Assembly: GCA_035048485.1 (NCBI GenBank)
Contig: CM068592.1
Location: 35,968,001 to 36,032,000 of the forward strand
From: Pteria penguin
Taxonomy: Eukaryota > Mollusca > Bivalvia > Pterioida > Pteriidae
DNA: 64,000 nt
Direction of reading: 5' to 3'
In this document: positions 25,263-36,215 of the stretch, one piece after another
Layout of the letters: every line of letters starts with the position of its first letter
Numbering within the stretch: the first letter of the stretch is position 1
Translations under genes and position numbers: made by a program
The notes under the pieces: generated by a model
The model's input: only the letters and a program-made list of their open reading frames with translations
Database searches by the model: none
What the model was told of the DNA's origin: nothing

Positions 25263-25607
25263 TCACACTGTCCCTTTGCCAGAGGTTTCAAAACCTGGAA
25301 ACCTGAAAAAGAAAATACCTTAGTTCTCCTTCACCTGATGGTCACTCTCACGGCAGGAAATCATGGTTCAATTATAGCTCCCACATCCAAAATGCAGTGG
25401 CGGATCCAGGATTTAAAAAAAGGGGGGGGGGCACATGTGTATTAGTCAAACTACTCTGCCATTTTTTGTGCGAAACATGGGTTTTTACTTGTAAATATGT
25501 AGCGAAAAGGGCCCGCCCCTCTAAATCCACCATTGAAATGTGTGCGCCACAAAAAAAGTTTTTTAAAAACCGTTTAGAATTCTTGTAGCTATGTGGCGGT
25601 CACTGTA

Positions 25608-25884
25608 TGTATTGATTGATTGATTGATTTTTGTTTAACGTCACACCTCGAATATTTCACGTATATGGTGACGGCATCTGCCTTATGCGGGGCATACAAA
25701 TTGTGACCTTTGCGACGGACCCATCCGAAGTAGTGAGGGATCTTTAACGTGCCATGCATACCACGACACGGGGCCTCGGTTTTTATTGTCTCATCCGAAA
25801 GACAGAACACCGGCATGACCAAAGCGGGACTCGAACCCCGGCCTCCAAGAGTCCAGCGCGATACCACTAGGCCACGCCCGGCTT
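25608..25884 (-). mobile_element. tRNA-derived SINE with a different head
   Basis: The minus-strand head GGGCGTGGCCTAGTGGTATC plus CGCTGGACTCTTGGAGG and GGGGTTCGAGTCCCGC differs from the 20.3-kb copy in its anticodon arm. The body and tail are shared (TTTCGGATGAGACAATAAAA, CACGTTAAAGATCCCTC, GTGACGTTAAACAAAAATC and a TCAATCAATCAAT end). Confidence 0.95.
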
Positions 25885-26454
25885 GGTCTCTGCATGTAAT
25901 TTGTAATCATTACACGGAAGTTCATCTAGGATGTATTACATCTAATTAGTACATTTAATGTCAGTATGTATCTTTTTTATAATTCAGGGTTTCAAACCTT
26001 GCTTGGTGGGTTAATTTAGATCATAACCGGGCGTGATCCTTTGGCTTTGATAATACGTGAAATACGAGTACTCTGCGCTGCCTACTGAAAGAGCTGGCAA
26101 AATTAATGAAAATAGTTAAATTCTTAATAAATGTGCAGCATAATAATATCAACAAAAGCAAATCTAACTAAGCAAAGCAAAACAGTGCAAAAACGCGCCT
26201 GTCTTAGCTACATCCTAGAGAAGAGGCGAATGGTAGATCTCACTCTACAGTTCGGAAAAAAATGAAAAAGTAACTAATCCTCTCACCTGACGGTAGGTAT
26301 ATCTACCTTTAAAATATGCCATGGGATTTTCACTTTTCCTGTAGGATTGTTTTAAATCCCATGGATAAAACCAAATTCCATGGGATATTCTCCTTTTCCA
26401 ATGATATATTTTAATTTCCTGTTGGACATTTTGTTCCTTAGGAAGTAAAATATC
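25885..26454. other. No recognised feature
   Basis: AT-rich sequence. Near 26320-26400, TCCCATGGGA-like palindromic fragments recur, which may be the trace of a decayed inverted repeat. No gene. Confidence 0.4.
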
Positions 26455-26555
26455 CTATATGATGGAATTCTTTAAAAGAAGACAATTTTTATATTCTATC
26501 AAAAGAAGACGATTTTTATATTCTATCAAAAGAAGACAATTTTTATATTCTATCA
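26455..26555. repeat. 32-bp tandem repeat, three copies
   Basis: AAAAGAAGACAATTTTTATA plus TTCTATC repeats three times with one or two changes. Confidence 0.9.
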
Positions 26556-26734
26556 TGGAATAAAAAAAATTGGCTTCTTTTGGCATGACCTCGTGTGTTA
26601 GATCAGTTGACGTATTTGCTGACGAGAATACCCTTCTAAGGCTACACAATATACCTCGTATAGTGTAACTCTACCTATCTTTGTTGTTGGACACCGACCT
26701 TTAGACTGATTATTGGTAAAGGCTCTATCTTACA

Positions 26735-27325
26735 ATTCATGGATATTTCATGCTCTATCCTACAATTTGTGGATATTTTATACTCTGTCCTACAATTTGT
26801 GAATATTCAGGCTTTGTCCTACAATTTGTGGATATTTTATGCGCTGTCCTACAATTCGTGGATATTTCATACTCTATCCTACAATTTGTAGATATTTCAT
26901 ACTCTGTCCTACAATTTGTAGATAATTCACGCTTTATCCTATAATTTGTAGATATTTCATGTTCTGCTCTACAGTTTGTTGATATTTCATGTTCTATCCT
27001 ACAATTTGTGGACATTGTAGGTGCTATCCTAGAATTTGTGGATATTTTATGCTTTGTCCTACAATTTGTGAATATTCAGACTTTGTACTACATTTTGTGG
27101 ATATTTTATGCGCTATCCTATAATTTGTGGATATTTCATGCTCTATCGATTACAATTTGTGGATATTTTATACTATGTCCTGCAGTTTGTGGATAATTCA
27201 CGCTTTATCCTATAATTTGTAGATATTTTATGTTGTGTCTTACAATTTGTGGATATTTCACGCTTTTTCCCCACAATTTGTGGATATTTCATGCTCTATC
27301 CTACAATTTGTGGTTATTTTACGCA
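26735..27325. repeat. About 32-bp minisatellite
   Basis: About 18 units on the pattern TATCCTACAATTTGTGGATA then TTTCATGC. Frames on both strands that look like open reading frames (about 60-86 residues) follow the repeat and are not genes. Confidence 0.95.
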
Positions 27326-28640
27326 ATTTATTTGCAGTTATTTGCAATCATTGAAAGTATTTTACTGTCCCCTCCCCCTTCCCCGGTATGGAAGGTTTGT
27401 TCATTGATTTGAGGTTTACGTAGCTTTCAAGAATTTTGCAGGTTACTTACAACTTAAAATGTGGTCCACTTTAGGAATGAAACCGGGAACACTATCACAT
27501 AAATCCATTTTTGTATCGAACGGAGTGTTCGAATACTACGGAGTGTTCGTGTAGAACAATATACTGGACAAAAAGGAGTGTTCGTAAAAAACAATCTATT
27601 TAGGTCGAGTTAGATTATCATGGTTGAGAATGCATTATCAGATAGATATATAAAAATACCCAAATCAAATAAAACTGTTTGGAGATATGTGAATATTATG
27701 GTAGTTTATTTCAGAATTTTAATCCCCTTAACTCTGCAGCGACAAATGCAAATAATATAAAATCAGAAAATAATTTTCTTCGTGTCTCTTAAAACACTTT
27801 AAAAATCTCTTTGATGCAAACTGGGGCTATTGCGAGCCACTGAAGTAGTAATGGACGGACAGATATCAATGTTATTTGTACTGGGCATTGTAGATCTTCC
27901 TTTGAAATGTAATTCTAATTTTCACCTAACCCAAACCCTGCTCTTCAATATAAAAAAAAAACCGACGGACGCTCAAGTTATTAAAATATTTTATTTTAGT
28001 AATTTTTTATTTCTATTATATCTTTTCTCATAAACATATATTGTTATTACAGAATATATACGGCCATTCTTTAATATGGAAATGATTTAAACTGCCTCAT
28101 GAAGATCTATCTTTCTTTACAAAAATTACTATTTAAATTATAAACAATATGTAATTATTTAGAAAAAATCGCTATTATTATGTTACTATCACGTCTTAAC
28201 TTATATTGAAAATGGGAAAAGAGCTACATTTTATACTGAGTGTATATAAAAAGTGTTTTGTACAAATAATAAAATCAGTAAATTTCTTACAACATATGAA
28301 GCGTTGTTTTGCGTGATTGATTTTTATATTAACACCTTATCTGATATATAATATTCGTATCGTACATCGATAATTTTTGTACATATATAAAATCAATATT
28401 TTACATGATGCCATTTTGTACCAGTACTTGTGAAAGATTGTCCACTCATCATATTAAGACTGCCCTTTGGCTGTATACACAGTTCCAATACATAAATAAA
28501 ATCAGAATGACAAAAATTGTTGTATGAAATCCACGTACTTATACACAATTTAACGTCCTAGATCCTTTAAACTTTATTGATATTGGTAATAAATGTTAAA
28601 ACACCGACATGTGTATCTGCAGTAATTTGAAAAAAATAAG
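27326..28640. other. No recognised gene
   Basis: AT-rich sequence. A CGGAGTGTTCG motif occurs near 27520 and 27540 and related GAGTGTTCG or TTCGAACACTC motifs recur at 29345 and 30430. No exons were seen. Confidence 0.4.
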
Positions 28641-28642
28641 AT

Positions 28643-28646
28643 AAAA

Positions 28647-28689
<43 letters not shown>

Positions 28690-28710
28690 AGAAAGAAAGA
28701 AAGAAAGACT
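28643..28710. repeat. (AAAT)n(GAAA)n microsatellite
   Basis: About twelve AAAT units followed by five GAAA units. Confidence 0.97.
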
Positions 28711-29470
28711 AGATAAACTTAATTTTGTCAAGTTTAAGAGCACTAATATTAATACACATGCATATACTTTAATATTACGTTTAATTTGAGACATTTCTGT
28801 TGATTGATAGATGTCAAAACAGCGGGTGGATCCAAAAATGTTGGAAACAAAATGCAATCTAGGGGCGGAGGTATTACTAGGGTCACAACCCCATATTCTA
28901 TACAGAACTTAATTATTATTATAGGTGCGCCTCTTTGACTATAGTAACGTACCACACCCGACTTGTTGCTATTCTCAGTTGTCGGGTTACTGAAAACGTC
29001 AAAATAGCAACGAATGGTAAAGGGGTACATTACTGTAATTAGCAACTTTTCTGCTCCTTGGTAGAATTCACTGCTAAAGGATGGATACCCATATTCTATT
29101 TCGAAATTTCTTTTTTTGTGTTTGGCATGTCTCATAAATATTTAAATGAATTATGATAATACCAGTTTTAAACTACAACAACTTAAGTGTCTAGCTGTCA
29201 AGAATGAACATTACAAGACTGCGATCGTTTATCATTTGGGAATTAGGGGGGGGGGGTGTTATTAAAACAAATACGTTTGAAATAATATGCAAATTACACA
29301 ACTAATTTCATAAGCATACATTAATTATATTAGATTCCATTCTCAAATATTCGAACACTCGTTTCGATCGCACATTTTAAAAAAGTATAGCAGATCTAAC
29401 AAATCATCAAATGGAAAAAGACATATGTCTATAGATCGTCTAGAAACCCAAAATCTCAAACTAGTAAAAG

Positions 29471-29601
29471 CTCAGGGTCTGGGTATTACTGCTCACCCCC
29501 AACTCCTCAATCTTGGCCCTTTTTATGGAGGACGGAAAGAGATAGTGAGGGCCAAGAGTGAGGGGGTTGGGGACTTAGTAGCCATACCTAGACCCTGTGA
29601 G
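29471..29601. mobile_element. Foldback (hairpin) element, about 130 bp
   Basis: CAGGGTCTGGGTATTACTGC plus TCACCCCCAACTC and TTGGCCCTT recur inverted as GGGCCAAGAGTGAGGGGG plus TTGGGGACTTAGTAGCCATA and CCTAGACCCTG. The two arms cover nearly the whole length, leaving a loop of about 25 bp. No coding. Confidence 0.75.
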
Positions 29602-30767
29602 TAAAACACTTACTGATGAGGTATTAATTTAAAAATATGTGAAGCACTCTTTAATAGAGTGTTCCCATACTGTCCTGTTTTCCTCAAATTAGCTAGAGTT
29701 ATCTCCCTCATTGGAGTACAACTCTCGGACTTTATCCATCAATGCTCATATAAAACTGCTTGATTTAACTTAATTTTATGGAATAATCGCATTGTTTATC
29801 TAAATGTTTTACAGAAAATTTTCAACTGATTGATTATATTTACTGAATAATTAAGACTTAAGTCACGAAAGTTCCGGAATTTTATTTTTCAGTTTTGAAT
29901 TCACTGAATTTTAAATGCATTACCTCAATTTAATTCCAAACAGATAAATGCAAAATGAATTCATAACTTACTAGGTTCATAAGAGTGGATCCAGCAGTGT
30001 TAGAAAGGAGAAGAGGGAGAATAGCAACATACTGAAACGTCATTACCGCGGAAGTGATGAGGTTGTATTCCCCAATAATTGTACAATGCGATTTTGCATT
30101 CAATTTCAAAGTAATCATCTACCTACATTTACCGGTATGTCAATAAATACTATCACCGAGTGTTGAATGAGTTAGAGAAATGTATAGTGATAATGATGAT
30201 ATTGTATAATATATATGTTTTCTAGCTTTTGAGTATTACAGAATTATTTATTGGAAAGGGGGGGGATAAAGAAGTTTTTCATTAAAATACGGGTGAAACT
30301 ATGAAAATATTATTAAGAACGTCTTTTATGCTTTAACTGAAAATGTAATTTTCGAACAATCGAATACTCGATTAATTATGTACGCAAAAAGATTTGGCGG
30401 ATCAAACAAATCAGCTCGCGTTCAAACAAAACAGAGTGTTCGAATGAAACAGAAAGTTTATTTTAATTAACATGTGGTAAAGGAATGAGTTATAGTCACA
30501 AAAAGCAATAGAATTTATTATATAATACTATTTTATCTTTATGATAATAATATGAACCATGAAATGAAAATGTAAGATGATTTTAATGAGTAACAGGCCC
30601 ATCCATAATTTACATCACTCCATTTGATACAGGTATGTAATCAATATTTTACATTATGCGTTTAGAGTTGGGAATGTGTCAAACTTAGATTTTAACTCAC
30701 TGTGGCGAAATATCCTTTGTAATATTGGTTATGTCCAGTAAGATCTGGTGTGGACCGCATTTTGTAG
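29602..30767. other. No recognised gene
   Basis: AT-rich sequence with a G-run at 30257. No exon or repeat was identified, apart from TCGAACACTC-like motifs. Confidence 0.4.
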
Positions 30768-31440
30768 TATAAATACACCTAGTATTTCTTACGTTGGTCA
30801 TCGGAAGAAATTTCGATCCTTCGGACAGCATGGTATCCTGACTACATCGGCAGAACATTCAAGGTATTTATTATTATTATTTTCTTACTTTTAATTCTTC
30901 ATGACTTCAGATTAAAATGAATCGTCATTTCTACAGTTTGATAAGAAAATAATATATTGTACTTTGCATATTTAGCTCAATGAAATGATTAATTATTTGT
31001 AACCGAAATCATAATTGAATAAATTAATTTCTAAAATTTGAGAGCAGTTATAATTGCATACTTTTAATTTTTAGCTTATTCAGGTGAACCTTTTGATTTA
31101 GGCAAATGTTGATGTTATGATGATTTTATATTTGTTTGTTTACAGAGGGTTATAAGAAGCTGTGTGAATTATTTGTTATACATCTTCCCGTCGCTTGTCA
31201 ACTCAACCGAGGCCGTAGATGTGTTTCCCGTACCAAAGTTGCACCAATGGTCACTGAGAAAGACATGTCATGGGTATTGTGAGTAAAAAAACGTCGCAGT
31301 GTTCGTAGTTGATTTTGAGAATAGAAATTATCTACACCTACTGGCATTTATGGTGCGATAATATATACTTTTTATTTTGTTTTACAGGTGTGGAACGGCA
31401 TGTTTATTTATCAGGTATAGTATAGCATGCACGGATACCT
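30768..31440 (+). ncRNA. Candidate TATA-driven three-exon transcript
   Basis: TATAAATA at 30768-30775 would place a start near 30800. Exon-like blocks are about 30800-30863 (donor AAG/GTATTT), 31146-31278 (acceptor TTTGTTTACAG, donor ATT/GTGAGT) and from 31388 (acceptor TTTTGTTTTACAG). The joined frame across blocks 2 and 3 is open (GYKKLCELFVIHLPVACQLN, then MVTEKDMSWVLCGTACLF) and stops at TAA near 31442. It has no upstream ATG and meets a stop in block 1, so any protein would begin at MVTEKDM and be about 28 residues. It may be non-coding, part of a retroelement, or coincidence. Confidence 0.25.
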
Positions 31441-31582
31441 AACGGTGACCCCAACGAAGTACATGTTTTATTTACTTTGTGTTTCGCATATAAAACCTCA
31501 CTTCTTTCATATCTGCGGTCGAGTCCTATATAGGGCTTCTGGGAGGAGATCTAATGCAGGACAAAGGGGGAAACTGCAACAT

Positions 31583-31583
31583 C

Positions 31584-31613
<30 letters not shown>
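31583..31613. repeat. (CAT)n microsatellite
   Basis: About ten CAT/ATC triplets. They give a serine or histidine run in spurious frames. Confidence 0.95.
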
Positions 31614-31614
<1 letters not shown>

Positions 31615-31916
31615 GCCCCCCTCTCCTGAACCGAGGGGTGGCACTGGCCTACGCAGCTTCGCTGCCCCAGGCAGCTGCAGAGTGCAGCTTGAATAGAACC
31701 CCTTCACCACTTCAAGTACCATGTCATTTTTCGACCTGGTTAGGCTCTAAAATGATATTTCCACATCATGTACAGAAGTATCAGTCTGGTATATAGAGTG
31801 CTCTTATAACAGATTTGTTTCTATGCTTTTATGCGGAAGGTTTCATTTATTCCATTCAAATATCTAAACCATTCGACCTTATTGAAATGTTGGATACCTC
31901 TAGTTACATGTAAATG

Positions 31917-32399
31917 TATCTAGACGACATCTTACTTAATGATATCCCTGAGACTGAAAGATATATAGCTAACATATACCCTCCTGAACTTAGTAAAACA
32001 AAGATAATATTTGAGATACGGAAACACTTTACCTGGACTTTAAACAGTAAACATTAAAATGCACACCAATTTTTATGATAAACACGACGATTTTACTGTT
32101 GGAAATTTCCCTTAGTTGGATATACCCCGGTATGGTGTTTATTAAATTCAGTTGCTTCGATTTGCCAGCGCCTGCACTAACGTTTTGAACTTTCTTACAA
32201 AAAAAAAAATACAAATACAGTTGGAACTATATATGTATATTATTATAAACTATAAAAACCTTCGGAAATTGTTTTAGGTCCTATATTCAGAACTTTTACC
32301 GAAATTCATAAACATTCCTTTGTATTAAATGAAATCCCTCATCCCAATTTCTATGGTGATCTTGTGTACAAACTTAAGAGGGGTCTAAGGTTCCAATAA
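31917..32399 (+). pseudogene. Retroelement reverse transcriptase remnant with YLDD box
   Basis: Frame-shifting pieces in collinear order: YLDDILLNDIPETERYI and NIYPPELSKTK from 31917, then INIKMHTNFYDKHDDF and PRYGVY plus QLLRFASACTNVLNF, then NFYGDLVYKLKRGLRFQ ending at 32399. The YxDD box followed by YDKxDDF, GVY..Q..RFAxxC and FYGDLVYK is the pattern of a reverse transcriptase family widespread in marine invertebrate genomes. Stops and frame changes show it is dead. The retroelement order is not assigned. Confidence 0.65.
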
Positions 32400-33360
32400 G
32401 TTTATCTCGTTAGGTTCCAAAATAGTGAAAGACCTTCGTGATCTACAATAGTATGACCCGGAGATCATCAAAAGGACAGTAATTCTTGTATTGACCCATT
32501 CTACCCATGCTACTAGTATGTTATAGAGGTTTTTAGATGATCCTGTACACTAACAGGCACCCCAAATGGGTAAAACAAAGATCTATTTCAGGTTTTAAGA
32601 GCATATGTACAATGGTAGGAACAGAATAATAACAGCCAAACACTAAAGGCCAAATATCACATAAAACTAAAAATGAGGGCCAAAAGTAAAATGTATAAAA
32701 GGAGTGTGTGTTAAAAAATAATTATATTGTTTTGGGTCATCAGCACCCAAGTTGCTTAAATAAAGAGCAATAATACTGAGTTAAATGGACTGATGGGATG
32801 GGGCTAGCCTCGTTGCGTCTAGGCCACTGTCTTGGATCTATATTCACATGTGCAGTTGGGGAAATTATATGTATGGAGGATCTATGATATGTAGGGGATA
32901 TACGTGACATCTAATTCTAGACAGAAGGTAATTTCAGAGTAGGCGCATTTTATCCAAATGCAGTTGGGAAATATATAACGTGTAGGGGACACTTATCATT
33001 TAATTCTATGTAGAGGGCAATTTCAGAGTGGGGGCAGTTTGTCCAGGCATGGCTAGATAAAGCCGTTTTTTGGGTATAGATTTTATTCAGTGTGACTAGC
33101 CTATCCATAAATAAGTGGATAGGTGAATGAATAAATAAATAAATAACTAGCTACTTAAGGTGGTTATATACAATCATATAGGGAAATTTGGTTTAGTATT
33201 GGATTGCGTTACTTGAATTCAACATATATACAGTACTTTAAGTTAACTAAAACCTCTGCATAATGCATATGTAGAGGTATGGTGTGTTTTAAATACTATT
33301 AGGTCTAATTTTGGGTAAAAGGTACATTACTGTTACTATGCAGTGTGGAGGAAATTTCTC

Positions 33361-33624
33361 CAAGCCGATGTGGCCTAGTGGATAAGGTGCTCGGCTCGTG
33401 ATCGAGAGGTCCCGGGTTCGGCACACCGGTGTTCTGTCTTTCGGATGAGACAGTAGAAACCGAGGTCTCGTGTCACGGTAGACGTGGCACATAAAAAATC
33501 TCCATCAGCTTTGGATAGGTCCGTTGCAAAGGTCTAAATTTGTATGCAATGCATCAAGCAGATGCCGTCACCATGTACGTGAAATAATTGTGGAGTGACG
33601 TAAAACAATAATCAATCAATCAAT
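33361..33624 (+). mobile_element. tRNA-derived SINE inserted in arm 2
   Basis: Head GATGTGGCCTAGTGG and CTCGGCTCGTGATCGAG, with a small deletion after GGGTTCG, then the shared body and a TCAATCAATCAAT tail. GGAAATTTCT before and GGAAATTTGT after are the target duplication. Arm 1 shows the unoccupied site near 22750, with one copy of GAAATTTCC. Confidence 0.95.
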
Positions 33625-33964
33625 GGAAATTTGTACAGGTTAAGTATGGGGAAACAATGGGACAATGTAAGTCAAATGGATGGAAAATATATAATATACG
33701 ATTTACATTATTAGCCATGGTTGGCTGTAGTACACTGTGCACTGGTCTATATACACTAAATATAAATGGGACAATTGTCCTCTAACACATACGAAGTATA
33801 GCACAAGGCACAGTGCACATCGTGATTTAAACAGTATATAAAAAGAGAGGTGGATCACCACCCTGTCTATGGATCAGCAAATGTGATCTATCATATGTAG
33901 ATAAAATGGTCTATTTGTAAATTAAAAGATAAAGGTTTTGTCTGTGTCTTTGAGGATGCGTAGG

Positions 33965-34265
33965 TCAATCTTTCATGTCTGTAAGACACAAACTTGTGAA
34001 GTGACTGCAATGTTTGCCGTTCTATTAGGCAAGGTCTGCAATTGTCTGAGAGTTTGTCTTTGGAATTTTTCTAGACTCTCAAGGTCCTTTTTCCTATAAT
34101 TTAGCAGCTCAATGCCGTGTAAGATTCTAGGAATCGCAAAAATCATCCACATATTGGTGGTTATTATTGGGGAAAGTCCATTTTCCCCGTGAATACCGGG
34201 CCGCTTCCAAGTAAAGCATATATTGTTTTGGCAAATCTATGGTCTATGTCTGGGTATTAGTAGGG
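33965..34265 (-). pseudogene. LINE reverse transcriptase fragment, arm 2 copy
   Basis: The minus strand encodes the same RILHGIELLNY, LESLEKFQRQTL and LQTLPNRTANIAVTS pattern as 19560-20081, then breaks off after the DLRILK-like block where arm 1 continues. Frame breaks are present. It is paralogous to the arm 1 fragment. Confidence 0.65.
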
Positions 34266-34693
34266 TTCCAAAAATAGTGTCAGCCGTCTAGATCTTCGCG
34301 CAGTGATAGCAAGCAAGAGCAGGTAACTCCAGTCCAGTAGTTCACAAGCATGTGAAGGTATGAACAACTCCGAAAGGTAAGAAAAAGTTGTTCAAAACAT
34401 TAAATAAAATATGTTCGGACAAAAATTCGAAGGACATGAACTGACCTTCGTCGAAAGGAAAAACAAAAACCAAAAAAAAACCCCGAAATCCTGGGGTGGG
34501 GGGTGTCCCGAACCCAACCCACCCACCCCTCCCTAAATCCGCTCTTGCATATATGCTATAATTAAATGAAATGCATGTAATTAAGAGACATATAGTATAA
34601 GTACAAGTTATGATAGTACTGTTGTGCGAGACTTCAATACGATACATGTTACAGACGACAATGTGATGATACCATACATTCTTAGACTTAAAT

Positions 34694-35621
34694 TCACTGA
34701 TATTTTCGTGTGTATGGGGTCGGGTAGGTCTCTCTGATCTGGGCTGCTGGGAGGAATGGCAGTGACATCAGCTGTCTCAGGTACCGGTGTAGTGGTTCGT
34801 TCTCTCTGTATGATGTGGATAACCCTTCTTCTTGGATGCGTCGCCAGAGAGCCTGCGTGAAATGGAACACACAACCCTTGTGTCGTCGTACGCGTCAACT
34901 TTGATGAAAACATTGATCGTAGAGTGTTGCATGATAAATTATGAAAGTTATTGTTAATATGCTTACCGTAAAGTCCAATGATTTAGGCTCTGTTGGTCTA
35001 GTCTTTGACCGGAGTCGGTTTGCAGATCTTTTCATCAGTGCCTTCTTGGGGATTAAGAATCGCTGTGAGGTCTCTACGTCTAAAACAGCATCCTCTACTA
35101 TCTGCATTTCCCGGTTGGAAGGGGTTCGCGACTGCGGTCTCTTTCACCTGCAAAATAGAAAAAAAAAGATATCAATGTATGCAACCCACCCCCATATTAC
35201 ATGTATAGTTAAAAAACTTGCAGAATAATTATTTTTATCGTATATTATCTATAAGCAGTGTATAGTTAAAAACTATTATCTTATATTTTCAATTCTGCAA
35301 TATACATACCTTGGAAAATAGTTCTGCCTTCATTGGTAATTTGATGTCTGCAGGATGGTTGTGGCGTTGGGATCCGGCTGTGAACGAATTCCCGACCTGG
35401 GTCACTGTTGCATGGCACCTAATCTTCTTGGATCTTACGCTGCATACCCATCGAGTTGAAGATTTGTTCTGGGCCTTGATGCCGAAGGAGAATCCATCTG
35501 TTGTTACTAGTAGTCTGCCGCCCCGCATACTGCCCTTCTCCAGTATTTTATACTCTATGGGGTTATCTGGGATGGCATGGTCTGGGAGGTTATCTTCTGC
35601 TACGTATGTCGTTTCCAGTGG
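34694..35621 (-). pseudogene. FLYWCH/MULE-type transposase remnant, catalytic core missing
   Basis: Three pieces in order on minus. Exon 35310-35621 (104 codons, acceptor TAG, donor AAG/GTATGT) holds a FLYWCH-type zinc finger: GGRLLVTTDGFSFG, TRWVCSVRSKKIRCHATVT and QRHNHPAD, with the C-C-H-x-H ligands. Exon 34967-35140 (58 codons, donor ACG/GTAAGC) is a basic linker. Frame 34694-34895 encodes HFTQALWRRIQEEGLSTSY and LMSLPFLPAAQIRETY then TGA, the C-terminal signature of animal Mutator-like transposase proteins that carry FLYWCH domains. The DDE domain that normally lies between is absent, and only about 70 bp separate linker and tail. It is probably a deleted transposon, less likely a domesticated FLYWCH gene. 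Confidence 0.65.
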
Positions 35622-36032
35622 CTAGGACGCATGAATCGTGATCTTTTAGCAATTACTATAAATGCATCTTAATTTGCTTTCTAATTATATTAGAAGCTGT
35701 TGATGCAATTATATATGTCAATTGCACACTTTTGCAATTAATCTAAGTGATGCTATTTTGAAATTAATTTTAATTTGTAATTTAATTATATTAGAAGCTG
35801 TCGATGCAATTGTGTTAATTGCACAGTTTTTATGTGCAAGTAAATAATTATGTTATAAGCATCAATATCATAATATTGTAAAATAAATCTGAGAAAGAGA
35901 TAAAAGATAGAAATAAAAAGATTGTTAAGACATGTTTTGTATAATGTTAAATTAGCGCTTAAAAGTTTCTTATTCTAATAAAGTTAACAATCGAAGGGCG
36001 AATAAATAGAATTCGGCAAAATAAGGGCGAAA
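35622..36032. other. AT-rich, no recognised gene
   Basis: A short duplicated block (TAATTATATTAGAAGCTGT followed by a GATGCAATT motif) occurs twice, near 35680 and 35785. Nothing else was seen. Confidence 0.4.
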
Positions 36033-36215
36033 CATGCGCGGATACAGAGGGGGGGGGGGGTTAGGGGGGTCTGGACCCCCCCTTGGAATCCGAAAATTTT
36101 ACCAAAAAAAGGTAATATTTGGGCATTTTTGGGGTTGGACCCCCCCTCGTCTAATAGAAAAATTTACCTTTTTTGGTTGGACTCCCTCTGACAAAAACTT
36201 CTGGATCCGCGCATG
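36033..36215. mobile_element. 183-bp MITE with CATGCGCGGAT ends
   Basis: The left end CATGCGCGGATACAGA matches the inverse of the right end (CATGCGCGGATCCAGAAG). Internal sub-repeats TTGGACCCCCC and ACCAAAAAAGG are themselves inverted around the centre. A related single end is seen at 25395-25430 (GGCGGATCCAGG plus a G-run). Confidence 0.8.

Larger units (their letters stand above)
32558..34553 (-). repeat. Inverted repeat, arm 2 (homologous to 19341-23550)
   Basis: Read on minus, it runs collinearly with arm 1 from CAAGAGCGGATTT at its outer edge to CCCATTTGGGGTGC at its inner edge. It lacks two segments present in arm 1 and carries a SINE (33361-33624) that arm 1 lacks. Confidence 0.8.
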
